A stretch of 64,000 bases of DNA from Microbacterium pseudoresistens (GCF_013409745.1 NZ_JACCBH010000001.1:620001-684000); one strand, 5' to 3'. Numbered from the stretch's first letter, positions 51,992 to 60,420 are shown. Program-made: numbers and translations. Notes: a model not told the origin generated them from the sequence alone.

Positions 51992-52782
51992 GATGCTCGT
52001 CCCGCCCGGGCACGTCGTTCTCGACGCGATTGCGGGTGAGCGTCGGATGCGCTCTCAGACTGGTCGGCGAGATCGCGGTCGATGAGGGCGAGGAACGCCG
52101 CCTCGGCATCCGCCTCTCCCGTATCGGCGAGCAGGTCGGCCGGAGTGGTGTCGGCGATCACGCGGCCGGCGCGCATGAGCAGCAGGCGATCGCAGCGCGA
52201 GGCCTCATCCATCACGTGGCTGGAGACGAGCAGCGTCGCCCCTCCCTCGGCGATGCGGCGGAACAGCTCCCACAGCTCCACGCGCAGCACCGGGTCGAGA
52301 CCGACGGTCGGTTCGTCGAGCACGATGAGCTCGGGCTCGCCCAGCAGCGCCGCCGCGAGCGACACCCGGCCACGCTGGCCGCCGCTGAGGTCGTCGACGC
52401 TCTGGCGAGCCTGCGCCGAGAGCCCGACCTCGTCGATCACCCGATCCGCATCGCCGCGCGGGGCGCCGAGGATCGCAGCGAAATACTGCAGGTTCTCGCG
52501 CACGGTGAGATCGTCGTACACGGCCGCGCCCTGGGTGCCGTAGGCGACCCGTCGGCGCAGGGATGCGGATCCCGCCGATTGGCCGAGCACGGTGACCGTG
52601 CCGGAGCGCACCCGCTGCACGCCGACGATGGAGCGCATGAGCGTGGTCTTGCCGCATCCCGACGGACCCAGCAGACCGGTGACGGCACCGGCCCGGATCC
52701 CGACGTCGAGCCCGTCGAACACGGGCGTGCGCCCGCGCCGCACGTGCAGGCCCGCCACCTCGACTGCGAGATTATTCATCAT
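51988..52782 (-). CDS. ABC drug exporter ATP-binding protein
   Basis: A 264-aa ATPase: Walker A GPSGCGKTTLM (about 36-46), signature DDLSGGQRGRVSL (about 130-142), Walker B LIVLDEPTVGLDP (about 151-163) and H-loop LVSSHVMDEA (about 186). The 3' end overlaps the permease gene (ATGA). I start at ATG 52782 (MMNNLAVEV) because CATAAT (52790-52795, minus) ends 7 nt before it; this puts the start codon inside the palindromic operator at 52775-52790. The frame is open to 52824 without homology. Confidence 0.9.
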   Translation of the reverse strand: MMNNLAVEVAGLHVRRGRTPVFDGLDVGIRAGAVTGLLGPSGCGKTTLMRSIVGVQRVRSGTVTVLGQSAGSASLRRRVAYGTQGAAVYDDLTVRENLQYFAAILGAPRGDADRVIDEVGLSAQARQSVDDLSGGQRGRVSLAAALLGEPELIVLDEPTVGLDPVLRVELWELFRRIAEGGATLLVSSHVMDEASRCDRLLLMRAGRVIADTTPADLLADTGEADAEAAFLALIDRDLADQSESASDAHPQSRRERRARAGRAS

Positions 52783-52790
52783 GTGATGAA
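52775..52790. promoter_or_regulatory. Likely TetR operator overlapping the exporter start codon
   Basis: TTCATCA-TG-TGATGAA: two perfect 7-bp arms around 2 bp, extended by further partial matches on both sides. It adjoins the -10 CATAAT and covers ATG 52782, so a bound repressor would block both transcription and initiation. The natural binder is the TetR encoded upstream. Confidence 0.75.
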
Positions 52791-52841
52791 TTATGGATCT
52801 GCGGCAGGCCAGGGTCAAGGGCATCCGTTGCGCGGATCGCC

Positions 52842-53429
52842 TCAGTCGAACAGGTAGCGCTGGACGGTCGGGCCGATCCGGGCGACGAGCTCATCGATGC
52901 TGGCCTCGGCGATCGCGGGAGCCCGCACGACGTATCGGGCGACGATCATCCCCACCACCTGCGAGGCGACGAGCGATGCCCGCAGCTCGGCATCCGTGGC
53001 GTCGAGCTCCTGCGCGATCCGGGGCAGCAGCTCGCGGGTGAGGAAGGCGGTGGCCAGCGGCGCCGCGAGCTTTCCGCCCACGACGGTGCGGATGATCATC
53101 ACGCCGCGCTTGCGCACCTCGGGCCGCTCGAATGCCTCCAGCACGAAGCGCACGATGCGCTCTCCCGCCTCATCGCGCGGCCCGTGCAGGATGCGCGGCA
53201 CCTCCACATCGGGGCGCACCGGAAACCCGACGGCCTCGGCGAACAGGTCGCCCTTCGTGCCGAAGTAGTGGTGCACGAGCGCGGAGTCGACCTCGGCGCG
53301 CGCAGCGATCGCCCGTATCGTCGCGGCGTCGTAGCCGTGCTCCCCGAACTCGTCGACGGCGGCGGCGAGGATGCGCTCCCGCGTGCGGGTCTCGCCGCGC
53401 GGTCGCCCCCTGCCCCGGATGCTCGCCAT
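52842..53429 (-). CDS. TetR-family transcriptional regulator of the exporter
   Basis: A 195-aa repressor. The N-terminal HTH is RERILAAAVDEFGEHGYDAATIRAIAARAEVDSALVHHYFGTKGDLFAEAV in parts (about 16-66), with recognition segment VDSALVHHYFG. The ligand domain holds the FERPEVRKRGVMIIRTVVGG segment of TetR_C-type actinobacterial repressors. TAGGCT (53436-53441, minus) ends 6 nt before ATG 53429. It precedes the exporter genes by 59 bp in the same direction, and the palindrome in that gap supports local control. Confidence 0.9.
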   Translation of the reverse strand: MASIRGRGRPRGETRTRERILAAAVDEFGEHGYDAATIRAIAARAEVDSALVHHYFGTKGDLFAEAVGFPVRPDVEVPRILHGPRDEAGERIVRFVLEAFERPEVRKRGVMIIRTVVGGKLAAPLATAFLTRELLPRIAQELDATDAELRASLVASQVVGMIVARYVVRAPAIAEASIDELVARIGPTVQRYLFD

Positions 53430-53503
53430 GCCGTCAGCCTAGACGCGCGCCCCATTTCAGCACCCGTCCCTCCGCCCGGATGTGGGGCCATGAGCGCAGT
53501 GGC

Positions 53504-55015
53504 TCAGCACTCGATGACGTTCACCGCGAGCCCGCCCTCGCTGGTCTCCTTGTACTTCGTCGACATGTCAAGGCCCGTCTGACGCATGGTCTCGACCACG
53601 GCATCCAGCGACACGTAGTGGCTGCCGTCGCCGCGCAGTGCGAGGCGCGTCGCGGTGACGGCAGTGGCGGCGGCGATCGCGTTGCGCTCGATGCACGGGA
53701 TCTGCACGAGCCCGCCGATCGGGTCGCAGGTGAGGCCGAGGTGGTGCTCCATCGCGATCTCGGCGGCGTTCTCGATCTGGCGGTTGGTGCCGCCCATGAC
53801 GGCGGTGAGGCCGCCTGCGGCCATGGCGCACGCCGAGCCCACCTCGGCCTGACAACCGCCCTCAGCGCCCGAGATCGAGGCGTTGGCCTTGAAGAGCGAG
53901 CCGAGCGCGGTGGCCGTGAGCAGGAAGCGGCGGATGCCACGGCGGCGATTCGCCTCGGCGCGCGCCCCGTCGTCGAGCGTGTGCTCGGCGGCATCCACAT
54001 CGACCTCGTCGATCGTGACCGAATCGCCGAAGCCGAGCAGTGCACTGCCGACGAGCTCGCCATGCGGCGTCACCGCGTTGCCGATGCCGAGCCCGGAATC
54101 GGCGAGGAAGCGCCACCAGTACATCGCGACGGCGGGGAGGATTCCTGCCGCGCCATTCGTCGGTGCCGTGACGACCCGACCGCCCGCGGCGTTCTCCTCG
54201 TTCACAGCGAGCGCGAAGGCGCCCAGCCACTCGCCGGGCAGTTCGCGGTGCCCCTCGGCCTCTGCCTCTTCGAGCTGCTCGCGGATCGCCGCCGCGCGCC
54301 GCTTGACCTTGAGGATGCCCGGCAGCGTGCCGTCGGAGTGCAGGCCCGCGTCGACGCAGGCGGCCATCGCATCCCAGATGGCATCGAGCCCCGCCGCCAC
54401 GCGCTCCTCCGGCCGGATCGCGGTCTCGTTGCGGCGGGCGAGCTCGGCGATCGTGAGGCCGTTCTCATCGCACAGTGCGAGCAGGGTCTCGGCGTCGTCA
54501 TAGGCGAAGGGGAACTCGTGCCCGCCGATCTGGGTCTCCTCGCCGTCGCGGCGGATGAACCCCCCGCCCACGGAGTAGTAGGTCTCCTCGGCGACGAGCG
54601 ACCCCTCGGCGTCTCGCGCACGCAGCGTCATGGCGTTCGGATGCCCGGGCAGGCGCGTGCGCGGCTCGAAGGTGATGTCGCCCTTCGTGAAGGCGATCGG
54701 GTGCGTGCCGTCGAGGTCGAGGCGCGCCCCCTCCGGCCAGTTGCTCCAGGCGGCGCGCACGTCGTGGGGATCGCAGGTCTCGGGGGCGAGACCGCGCAGG
54801 CCGGCGACGACGGCATCCGGAGTGCCGTGGCCGAGGCCAGTGGCGCCGAGCGAGCCGTAGAGTGCGCAGGTGACGCCGGTGACGCGGTCGAGCACCCCGT
54901 CTGCGGCGAGCCGCGCGGCGAACTCGCCGCCCGCGCGCATCGGGCCGACGGTGTGCGAGCTGGAGGGTCCGACTCCGATGGAGAACAGGTCGAAGGCCGA
55001 GACGTACGCAGTCAC
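53504..55015 (-). CDS. sdaA: L-serine ammonia-lyase (iron-sulfur type)
   Basis: A 503-aa enzyme converting L-serine to pyruvate and ammonia. The N-terminal beta part has SIGVGPSSSHTVGPMRAGG (about 12-30). The C-terminal alpha part holds the cysteines for the [4Fe-4S] cluster in GGCQAEVGSACAMAAGG and HLGLTCDPIGGLVQIPCIERNA (about 385-430). Alpha and beta parts are fused, the usual single-chain form. GTG 55015 is preceded by TAGCCT (55022-55027, minus) at 6 nt. Confidence 0.95.
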   Translation of the reverse strand: MTAYVSAFDLFSIGVGPSSSHTVGPMRAGGEFAARLAADGVLDRVTGVTCALYGSLGATGLGHGTPDAVVAGLRGLAPETCDPHDVRAAWSNWPEGARLDLDGTHPIAFTKGDITFEPRTRLPGHPNAMTLRARDAEGSLVAEETYYSVGGGFIRRDGEETQIGGHEFPFAYDDAETLLALCDENGLTIAELARRNETAIRPEERVAAGLDAIWDAMAACVDAGLHSDGTLPGILKVKRRAAAIREQLEEAEAEGHRELPGEWLGAFALAVNEENAAGGRVVTAPTNGAAGILPAVAMYWWRFLADSGLGIGNAVTPHGELVGSALLGFGDSVTIDEVDVDAAEHTLDDGARAEANRRRGIRRFLLTATALGSLFKANASISGAEGGCQAEVGSACAMAAGGLTAVMGGTNRQIENAAEIAMEHHLGLTCDPIGGLVQIPCIERNAIAAATAVTATRLALRGDGSHYVSLDAVVETMRQTGLDMSTKYKETSEGGLAVNVIEC

Positions 55016-55040
55016 CCGACCAGGCTACGCCCCGATGCGA

Positions 55041-55391
55041 CTACGCGCGGAGGACCTTCTCCATCGCCTTGCCACGGGCGAGCTCGTCGACGAGTTTGTC
55101 CAGGTAGCGGATGCGCTGGGTGAGAGGATCGTCGATGTCCTCCACGCGCACCCCGCAGACCACGCCGGTGATGAGCGAGGCCTTGGGGTTCAGCGACGCC
55201 TCGGCGAAGAAGTCACGGAACGACGTGCCCTCATCCAGCCGCTGCTGCAGCGCCTCGTCGTCGAAACCGGTGAGCCAGCGGATCACCTCATCGAGCTCGG
55301 CCCGAGTGCGCCCCTTGTGCTCGACCTTCTCCACGTACAGCGAGTAGACGCGCGCCACGCTCATGTCGAAGACCTTGTCCATGCGCGACAC
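55041..55391 (-). CDS. DUF2200-family protein
   Basis: A 116-aa protein matching DUF2200: FDMSVARVYSLYVEKVEHKGRTRAELDEVIRWLTGF (about 8-43, in parts) and the conserved NPKASLITGVVCGVRVEDIDDPLTQRIRYLDKLVDELARGK. Function is unknown; family members are small cytoplasmic proteins. I start at GTG 55391 because an AAGGAG Shine-Dalgarno lies 4 nt upstream; ATG 55382 (MDKVFDM) is a fair alternative. Confidence 0.8.
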   Translation of the reverse strand: MSRMDKVFDMSVARVYSLYVEKVEHKGRTRAELDEVIRWLTGFDDEALQQRLDEGTSFRDFFAEASLNPKASLITGVVCGVRVEDIDDPLTQRIRYLDKLVDELARGKAMEKVLRA

Positions 55392-55444
55392 GTGGCTCCT
55401 TCCGTCGACCACTCTGGGGTTTCTGCGGCCCAGCCTACGCCCCA

Positions 55445-55663
55445 GGGTACGGATGGCTGAAAGGCTCAGACTCCACAGGTACAGATGGCTGACAGTCATC
55501 GGGAGCACCGAGTACGGACGGCTGAGTGAACGGGCGATCTGGGGGCGACAGGCGGTGGATCAGGCACGACTCCCGCCCCGGCTCAGCCGTTCGAACCTCG
55601 GGCGGAGGGTGGGTCTCAGCCATCTGTCCCGCGCACGAGGACGACGCTCAGCCATCTGTACCC
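55445..55663. repeat. MITE-like 219-bp element with six copies of a GTACRGATGGCTGA motif
   Basis: The outer ends are inverted: GGGTACGGATGGCTGA (55445-55460) and TCAGCCATCTGTACCC (55648-55663). Direct copies are at 55445, 55478 and 55511; inverted copies at about 55583, 55616 and 55648, all about 33 bp apart. This is the end architecture of transposons with several transposase sites per end (IS21- or Tn7/Mu-like), with no transposase gene inside. No clear target duplication was found. The rest of 55392-55680 holds nothing else I can identify. Confidence 0.75.
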
Positions 55664-55680
55664 GAACCGGGAGCGCAGCG

Positions 55681-57411
55681 TCACTCCACGAGCTTGCCGG
55701 CAGTGGAGACCTCGCGCATGAGGGCGGAGATCTCGTCCGGAACGGGCGGGATCTCCTCCCGCGTCACGCCGTCGGTCGGCGACCACACGAGGTTCACCTG
55801 CAGCGCCGGATCGGTCTCGGGGTAGTCGCTGCGGTTGTGGCAGCCGCGGGTCTCGCGCCGCTCGCGTGCGGTCTCCAGCGTGGCGCGAGCCGCCACCGCG
55901 GACCCCTTCAGGTCGAAGGCGTGTGCGAGGTCCTGAAACCCGGCGATGTCGGGATGGATGCCGACGTCGGCCATCCGCTCCTCGATCGCTTTCAGCCGCT
56001 CGAGGCCCGCACGCAGCCCCTCCTCGGAGCGCACGACGCCGGCGTGCGCGGTCATCGTGTCGCGGATCGCACGCTGCAGGGCGCGCACGTTCTCGCGTCC
56101 GTCGGCTACGAGAAGGTCGTCGATCTCGGCGCGGGCGACGGCGACAGCCTCGGCCGAACGGCGCTGCGCATCCAGCCCGCGCGCGTGCTCGATCGCGGCC
56201 CGCCCCACGATCCGTCCGTACACGAGCAGCTCGATGAGCGAGTTGCCGCCGAGCCGGTTCGCCCCGTGCAGTCCGCTGGAGGCCTCACCGATGGCGTAGA
56301 GCCCGCCGATACCGGTGCCGTGATCCTCCGACCGCACCCAGACCCCGCCCATCGAGTAGTGCGCGGTGGGTGCGATCTCGATCGGCTCGACCGTGATGTC
56401 GCGCATCTGCAGTTCGAGCATCGTCTGATACACGCGCGGCAGCCGGGTCATGATCGTCTCGCGCGGCAGATGCGAGACGTCGAGCCACACGCCGCCCTTC
56501 TCGGTGCCCCGCCCCTCTGCGATCTCGGTGTACGCGGCAAGCGCCACGCGGTCGCGGGTGGACAACTCCATCCTCTCGGCGTCGTAGCGCTGCATGAATC
56601 GCTCCCCTTCGGCGTTGAGCAGGACGCCGCCCTCGCCGCGCGCGGCCTCGGAGATGAGCGTGCCGGCGGCGTTCTCCGGCTCGATGATGCCCGAGGGGTG
56701 GAACTGCACGAGTTCCGGATCGCGCAGCCGCGCGCCCGCGTCGACCGCGAGCCGGAACGCATCGCCGGTGTTCTCGTCGCGGCGCGACGACGTGCGGCGC
56801 CAGATTCGGGTGTGCCCTCCCGCAGCGAGGATCACCGCATCGGCGTGGATGAGGTAGCGCGTGCCGTCTTCCTGGTCGAAGCCGTAGGCGCCGAAGACGA
56901 CGCCGTCATCGACGAGGATGCGGGTGATGTAGACCCCGTCGAGGATCGGCACGTCGAGCTGTTCGGCGCGGCGCACCAGCGTGCGCTGGATCTCCAGCCC
57001 CGTGTAGTCGCCGGCGAACGCGGTGCGCCGGAATGTGTGTGCGCCGAAGAAGCGCTGCGAGATGCGGCCGTCGTCTTCGCGGGCGAAGTCCATCCCCCAG
57101 CGCTCGAGGTCGGCGATGCCCCGTTCGGCGCCGCGCGTGACCACCTCCACCGTGTGCGGATTGGCGAGCAGGTAGCTCTCGATGATGGTGTCGGCGGCGT
57201 GCTGCTGCCAGCTGTCTTCGGGATCCATGGTTCCCAGCGCCGCGTTGATGCCGCCCGCGGCGAGCGCCGTGTGCGCGTCGTGGCGGGGCCGCTTGCCGAC
57301 GGCGAGCACATCGACGCCGCGTTCCGCGACCTCGATCGCGGCGCGCAGGCCCGAGCCGCCGGTACCGATCACGAGGACGGTGGTGGAGATCTGTCGTTCG
57401 GGGGTGGTCAT
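55681..57411 (-). CDS. Fumarate reductase/succinate dehydrogenase/L-aspartate oxidase-type flavoprotein
   Basis: A 576-aa FAD enzyme. The FAD motif is VLVIGTGGSGLRAAIEVAERG (about 11-31 in part), then HTALAAGGINAALG, VQFHPSGI and the substrate segment LISEAARGEGGVLLNAEGERFM; the C-terminal domain has HYSMGGVWV and GANRLGGNSLIELLVYGRIVG. These fit SdhA/FrdA/NadB. No iron-sulfur or anchor subunit gene is nearby, which favours a soluble oxidase (NadB-like) or fumarate reductase. ATG 57411 is near-leaderless (TAGCGT at 57419-57424). The divergent LysR gene shares the control region. Confidence 0.82.
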   Translation of the reverse strand: MTTPERQISTTVLVIGTGGSGLRAAIEVAERGVDVLAVGKRPRHDAHTALAAGGINAALGTMDPEDSWQQHAADTIIESYLLANPHTVEVVTRGAERGIADLERWGMDFAREDDGRISQRFFGAHTFRRTAFAGDYTGLEIQRTLVRRAEQLDVPILDGVYITRILVDDGVVFGAYGFDQEDGTRYLIHADAVILAAGGHTRIWRRTSSRRDENTGDAFRLAVDAGARLRDPELVQFHPSGIIEPENAAGTLISEAARGEGGVLLNAEGERFMQRYDAERMELSTRDRVALAAYTEIAEGRGTEKGGVWLDVSHLPRETIMTRLPRVYQTMLELQMRDITVEPIEIAPTAHYSMGGVWVRSEDHGTGIGGLYAIGEASSGLHGANRLGGNSLIELLVYGRIVGRAAIEHARGLDAQRRSAEAVAVARAEIDDLLVADGRENVRALQRAIRDTMTAHAGVVRSEEGLRAGLERLKAIEERMADVGIHPDIAGFQDLAHAFDLKGSAVAARATLETARERRETRGCHNRSDYPETDPALQVNLVWSPTDGVTREEIPPVPDEISALMREVSTAGKLVE

Positions 57412-57445
57412 GGCATCCACGCTAGGAAGGAGCGGCGCATTACTC

Positions 57446-57455
57446 CAATGCATTG
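57446..57455. promoter_or_regulatory. Palindrome CAATGCATTG in the flavoprotein/LysR control region
   Basis: A perfect 10-bp palindrome 35 bp upstream of the flavoprotein ATG and 28 bp upstream of lysR. LysR proteins often bind short AT-rich dyads of the T-N11-A type between divergent genes, so this is the most likely operator. Confidence 0.55.
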
Positions 57456-57482
57456 TTCCGCTTGTATTGATAGCATGAACGT

Positions 57483-58436
57483 ATGAACCTGGATCAGCTG
57501 CGTGGATTCGTCGCGATCGCCCGCACGGGCCATTTCACCCGCGCCGCGGAGCAACTGCACCTGGCCCAGCCGTCACTGAGCCGGCAGATCTCCACGCTCG
57601 AGCAGGAGCTGGGTGCCGAGGTATTCCACCGGGCGCGGGGGAACATCGCGCTCACCGCCGCCGGCGAGGCGCTGCTCCCGCGCGCGCGGCGCATGCTCGC
57701 CGAGGCCGATGCCGTGCGCGAAGACATGTCAGAGCTGCGGGGGCTGCGCAGCGGGCGGGTGCGCCTGGGCGCTCCGCCCACTCTCTGCCTGAGCATCGTC
57801 GCCGAAGCCGTCACCGACTTCCACGCCGCGCATCCGGGCGTCGAACTGCAGCTCGTGGAAGGCGGCTCGCGTCTGCTGCTGGACCAGCTGGCGGTCGGCG
57901 CCATCGATTTCGCCCTGATCACCGCATCCGACGAGGCTCCCGCTCCGGGCGTCAGCCTCACCCGCACGCCGCTGCTCGCGGAGGAGCTCGTCGTCGTCGC
58001 CTCCGCGCACGGGCACTTGCTGCCACACCGCGAGGGGGCGCCGCCCGCCGAAATCGACCTAGAGACACTGAGCACACTGCCGCTGGTGGCCTTCGCCGAG
58101 AGCTACAGCCTGCGCGCCACGGCGGATGCGGCCTTCCGAGCGGCCGGGCTCACCCCCTCGCCCATCATCGAGGGCGCTGAGATGGATACCGTGCTGCGCT
58201 TCGTGGAGCGGGGACTGGGCGTCGCGCTCGTTCCCGCCATGGTGCTGCACGACCGGCCGGGCCTGCGCTCGGCCCGCCTCATCGCCCCGCGACTGGAGCG
58301 CACAGTAAGCCTCGCGCATCGCACCGATGTCACCCCGCCGCGCGCGGCCGAGGCCATGCGCCAGGCGATCATCGCCACGGCCGCGGGCCTCGTCGAACGC
58401 GACCCGGCGACGCGGCTCCTGCTCGAGCGCAGGTGA
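57483..58436 (+). CDS. LysR-family transcriptional regulator
   Basis: A 317-aa regulator. The HTH is MNLDQLRGFVAIARTGHFTRAAEQLHLAQPSLSRQISTLEQELG in parts (about 1-44), followed by the helical linker and a periplasmic-binding-like sensor domain (RVRLGAPPTLCLSIV to the C-terminus). TAGCAT (57471-57476) ends 6 nt before ATG 57483, so the mRNA is leaderless. It is divergent from the flavoprotein gene and probably controls it; the inducer is not known. Confidence 0.92.
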   Translation: MNLDQLRGFVAIARTGHFTRAAEQLHLAQPSLSRQISTLEQELGAEVFHRARGNIALTAAGEALLPRARRMLAEADAVREDMSELRGLRSGRVRLGAPPTLCLSIVAEAVTDFHAAHPGVELQLVEGGSRLLLDQLAVGAIDFALITASDEAPAPGVSLTRTPLLAEELVVVASAHGHLLPHREGAPPAEIDLETLSTLPLVAFAESYSLRATADAAFRAAGLTPSPIIEGAEMDTVLRFVERGLGVALVPAMVLHDRPGLRSARLIAPRLERTVSLAHRTDVTPPRAAEAMRQAIIATAAGLVERDPATRLLLERR

Positions 58437-58444
58437 GACGACGA

Positions 58445-58472
58445 ATCCCCCGCCGCTTCCGCGAGGGGGGAT
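58445..58472. terminator. Hairpin terminator between lysR and tRNA-Arg
   Basis: ATCCCCC (58445-58451) pairs with GGGGGAT (58466-58472), with an inner CGC/GCG stem. It lies between convergent lysR and tRNA-Arg, so it can serve both. The T-tract is poor. Confidence 0.65.
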
Positions 58473-58494
58473 CGTCTACTGTCTCAACACAGTG

Positions 58495-58567
58495 TGCGCC
58501 TGGAGGGACTCGAACCCCCAACCTTCTGATCCGTAGTCAGATGCTCTATCCATTGAGCTACAGGCGC
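58495..58567 (-). tRNA. tRNA-Arg (anticodon ACG)
   Basis: 73 nt on the minus strand. Acceptor arms GCGCCTG (58561-58567) and CAGGCGC (58496-58502) pair fully, with discriminator A at 58495. The anticodon stem TCTGA/TCAGA encloses loop CTACGGA, giving anticodon ACG. The T-arm has GGTTCGAGTCC. The 3' CCA is not encoded. A34 would be converted to inosine by TadA, whose gene is at 7867-8328. Confidence 0.97.
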
Positions 58568-58652
58568 AGGCCGCCTTGCGGGCGCCTCCCGCTCGCGCGG
58601 GCCTCGTCAACAATACCCCACGCCAGACCCTGAAGCGAATCCGCGAGGCCGC

Positions 58653-59252
58653 TCAGTCCGCGGCATTCGCGGAGGTGTCGACAGTGGTCTTCTCGGCCTT
58701 CTGCTCGCGTTTGCGGCGTACCCGCTGCTGCGACGACAGCGCCTGAAGATCGACGAGGCGCAACGCCTGCATCCGCGCATCCCGCATGCTCTCGTAGTCG
58801 GGATCCTGATCGGGTCGCATGCCTTCCACAGCGAGGCGCCGCTGCAGGTTGTTGGCGACATCCGCCCACGCCGCGCCTCGCGCGTGCTCGACGAGATCGC
58901 GCAGCGCCATCGGGTCGTCGGCCAGCTCCCGCAGCTTGGCCGCCACTCCCAGCGACTGCTTCGCGCGCCGCTTGAGGTTGCGCACATCGCGGTCGCGGTA
59001 ATCGTGCGTGCCGGCGGGGTCGGAGTATCGGCCGTGCGCGCGCTTGCGCATCGACGTGGCCAGCTCCGCAGCCTGCTCCGACTCGACGGCGAGCGCGATC
59101 ACGGCGTCGCGGGCGTCGTTCATGTACCGCTCGACGTCGAAGGAACCACCTCGCGCGATCGTTCCGACGAGGATGTGATTGCGCACCGTCAGGCGCGCGG
59201 CGGACGTGGCGATGGCGACACCCTCGGCGATCGCATCCGCAGTCCGTCCCAC
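58653..59252 (-). CDS. Conserved hypothetical protein, helical
   Basis: A 199-aa hydrophilic, largely helical protein (AIAEGVAIATSAARLTVRNHI, RYMNDARDAVIALAVESEQAAELATSMRKRAHGR, DRDVRNLKRRAKQSLGVAAKLRELADD). It carries many Arg and Glu and no membrane segment or catalytic motif I can name. The C-terminus is Lys/Arg-rich (QQRVRRKREQKAEKT). GTG 59252 has a GAGGAGGG Shine-Dalgarno. It lies just upstream of tRNA-Arg in the same direction, so read-through into the tRNA is possible. Confidence 0.7.
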   Translation of the reverse strand: MGRTADAIAEGVAIATSAARLTVRNHILVGTIARGGSFDVERYMNDARDAVIALAVESEQAAELATSMRKRAHGRYSDPAGTHDYRDRDVRNLKRRAKQSLGVAAKLRELADDPMALRDLVEHARGAAWADVANNLQRRLAVEGMRPDQDPDYESMRDARMQALRLVDLQALSSQQRVRRKREQKAEKTTVDTSANAAD

Positions 59253-59381
59253 CGCACCCTCCTCGTGATCGAGGGTACCCGTTCCCCCCGACGCGCGAGT
59301 GGGAGAAAATAGGGACAGTGCGCCGCGGCACGGATGCCCGGCGCGAGGACGACGCGCACCCGACGCGTCAGAGGGAGCACC

Positions 59382-60242
59382 ATGCGACGCCTTCAGGTCG
59401 CCGGACGCACGAGCGTCATCACCGGATCCGCGAGCGGCATGGGTGCCGACGTTGCACGCAATCTCGCCGCACGCGGCGCGCATCTCGCGCTCATCGACCG
59501 CGACGGCGAGAAGCTCGAGGGCCTCGCCGCCGAGATCCGCTCCGCCCATCCCGCGGTCACGGTGACGACGCACACCGTCGATCTGCGCGACGACGATGCC
59601 GTCGCCGACACGGCCGCGGACATCGTCTCGGCGCATCCGGGTGTGCAGACGCTCATCACCTGCGCGGGGTCGTCGATGCTCGGATCCCTCGATCAGCTGA
59701 CGATGGAGGAGATGCGCTGGCTCATGGACGTGAACCTGTGGGGCACCGTCTCGATCACGCAGGCCCTGCTGCCCGCGCTGCGGCGAGCGCCCGATGCCCA
59801 CATCACGCACATGGCCAGCGTGTACGCGCTGGCGGCACCGGCGGGACGCATCCCTTACGCGATGAGCAAGTTCGCCGTGCGCGCGTTCTCGGAAGCGCTG
59901 CGACACGAGCTGGAAGAGACCTCGGTCACCGTCGGAGCGGTGTACCCGGCCGGGGTGCGCACCGGCATCATCCTGCACGGGAGATACGCGGGCGCGATCG
60001 ATCCGGCGGTCGCCGCGCGCGCGGCCGCCGCCCAGGCCGCGATGTACCACACCGACCCGGCCGATGCCGCTGAGCGGATCGTGCAGGGAACGATCCGGCG
60101 CAAGGCACGCACGATGATCGGGCGGGAATCGCGGCTGATCGACACGCTCGTGCGTGCGACGCCCGTGCACTACTGGCGCGCGATGCGCGGTCCGCTGCGC
60201 GAGGCGATCGACACGACCACCCCGATGCCGGGGGTGCGCTGA
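59382..60242 (+). CDS. Short-chain dehydrogenase/reductase
   Basis: A 286-aa classical SDR. The cofactor loop is TGSASGMGADVA (about 13-24; T-G-x3-G-x-G). CAGSSMLG replaces the usual NNAG motif (Cys for the first Asn). Catalytic Ser is in HMASVYAL (about 145), and Y-A-M-S-K (about 158-162) supplies the Tyr and Lys. Substrate is unknown. A GAGGG Shine-Dalgarno precedes ATG 59382. The C-terminal 60 residues are basic and rich in Arg, longer than minimal SDRs. Confidence 0.88.
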   Translation: MRRLQVAGRTSVITGSASGMGADVARNLAARGAHLALIDRDGEKLEGLAAEIRSAHPAVTVTTHTVDLRDDDAVADTAADIVSAHPGVQTLITCAGSSMLGSLDQLTMEEMRWLMDVNLWGTVSITQALLPALRRAPDAHITHMASVYALAAPAGRIPYAMSKFAVRAFSEALRHELEETSVTVGAVYPAGVRTGIILHGRYAGAIDPAVAARAAAAQAAMYHTDPADAAERIVQGTIRRKARTMIGRESRLIDTLVRATPVHYWRAMRGPLREAIDTTTPMPGVR

Positions 60243-60420
60243 GCGGTTCCACGACGCGAACGGGTCGCGCGGCGCGCCTCGGTCGGCGGAAGTCAGCCCT
60301 GTCGGTGGGGTTCCCCCTCCACCTCGCCGGTGGCCGGAGGTGCACTCCGCCTGTGCGGGGACGATACGGCGATTCGCATGCACCCTGCGGATTCTGCGCC
60401 GGGACGCGGTCGCGCACCCG

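Noticed and set aside
55445..55663. The six-motif array read as a CRISPR array
   Set aside because: Half of the copies are inverted, the motif is only about 14 bp, and the spacers are about 19 bp. It fits transposon ends, not a CRISPR.
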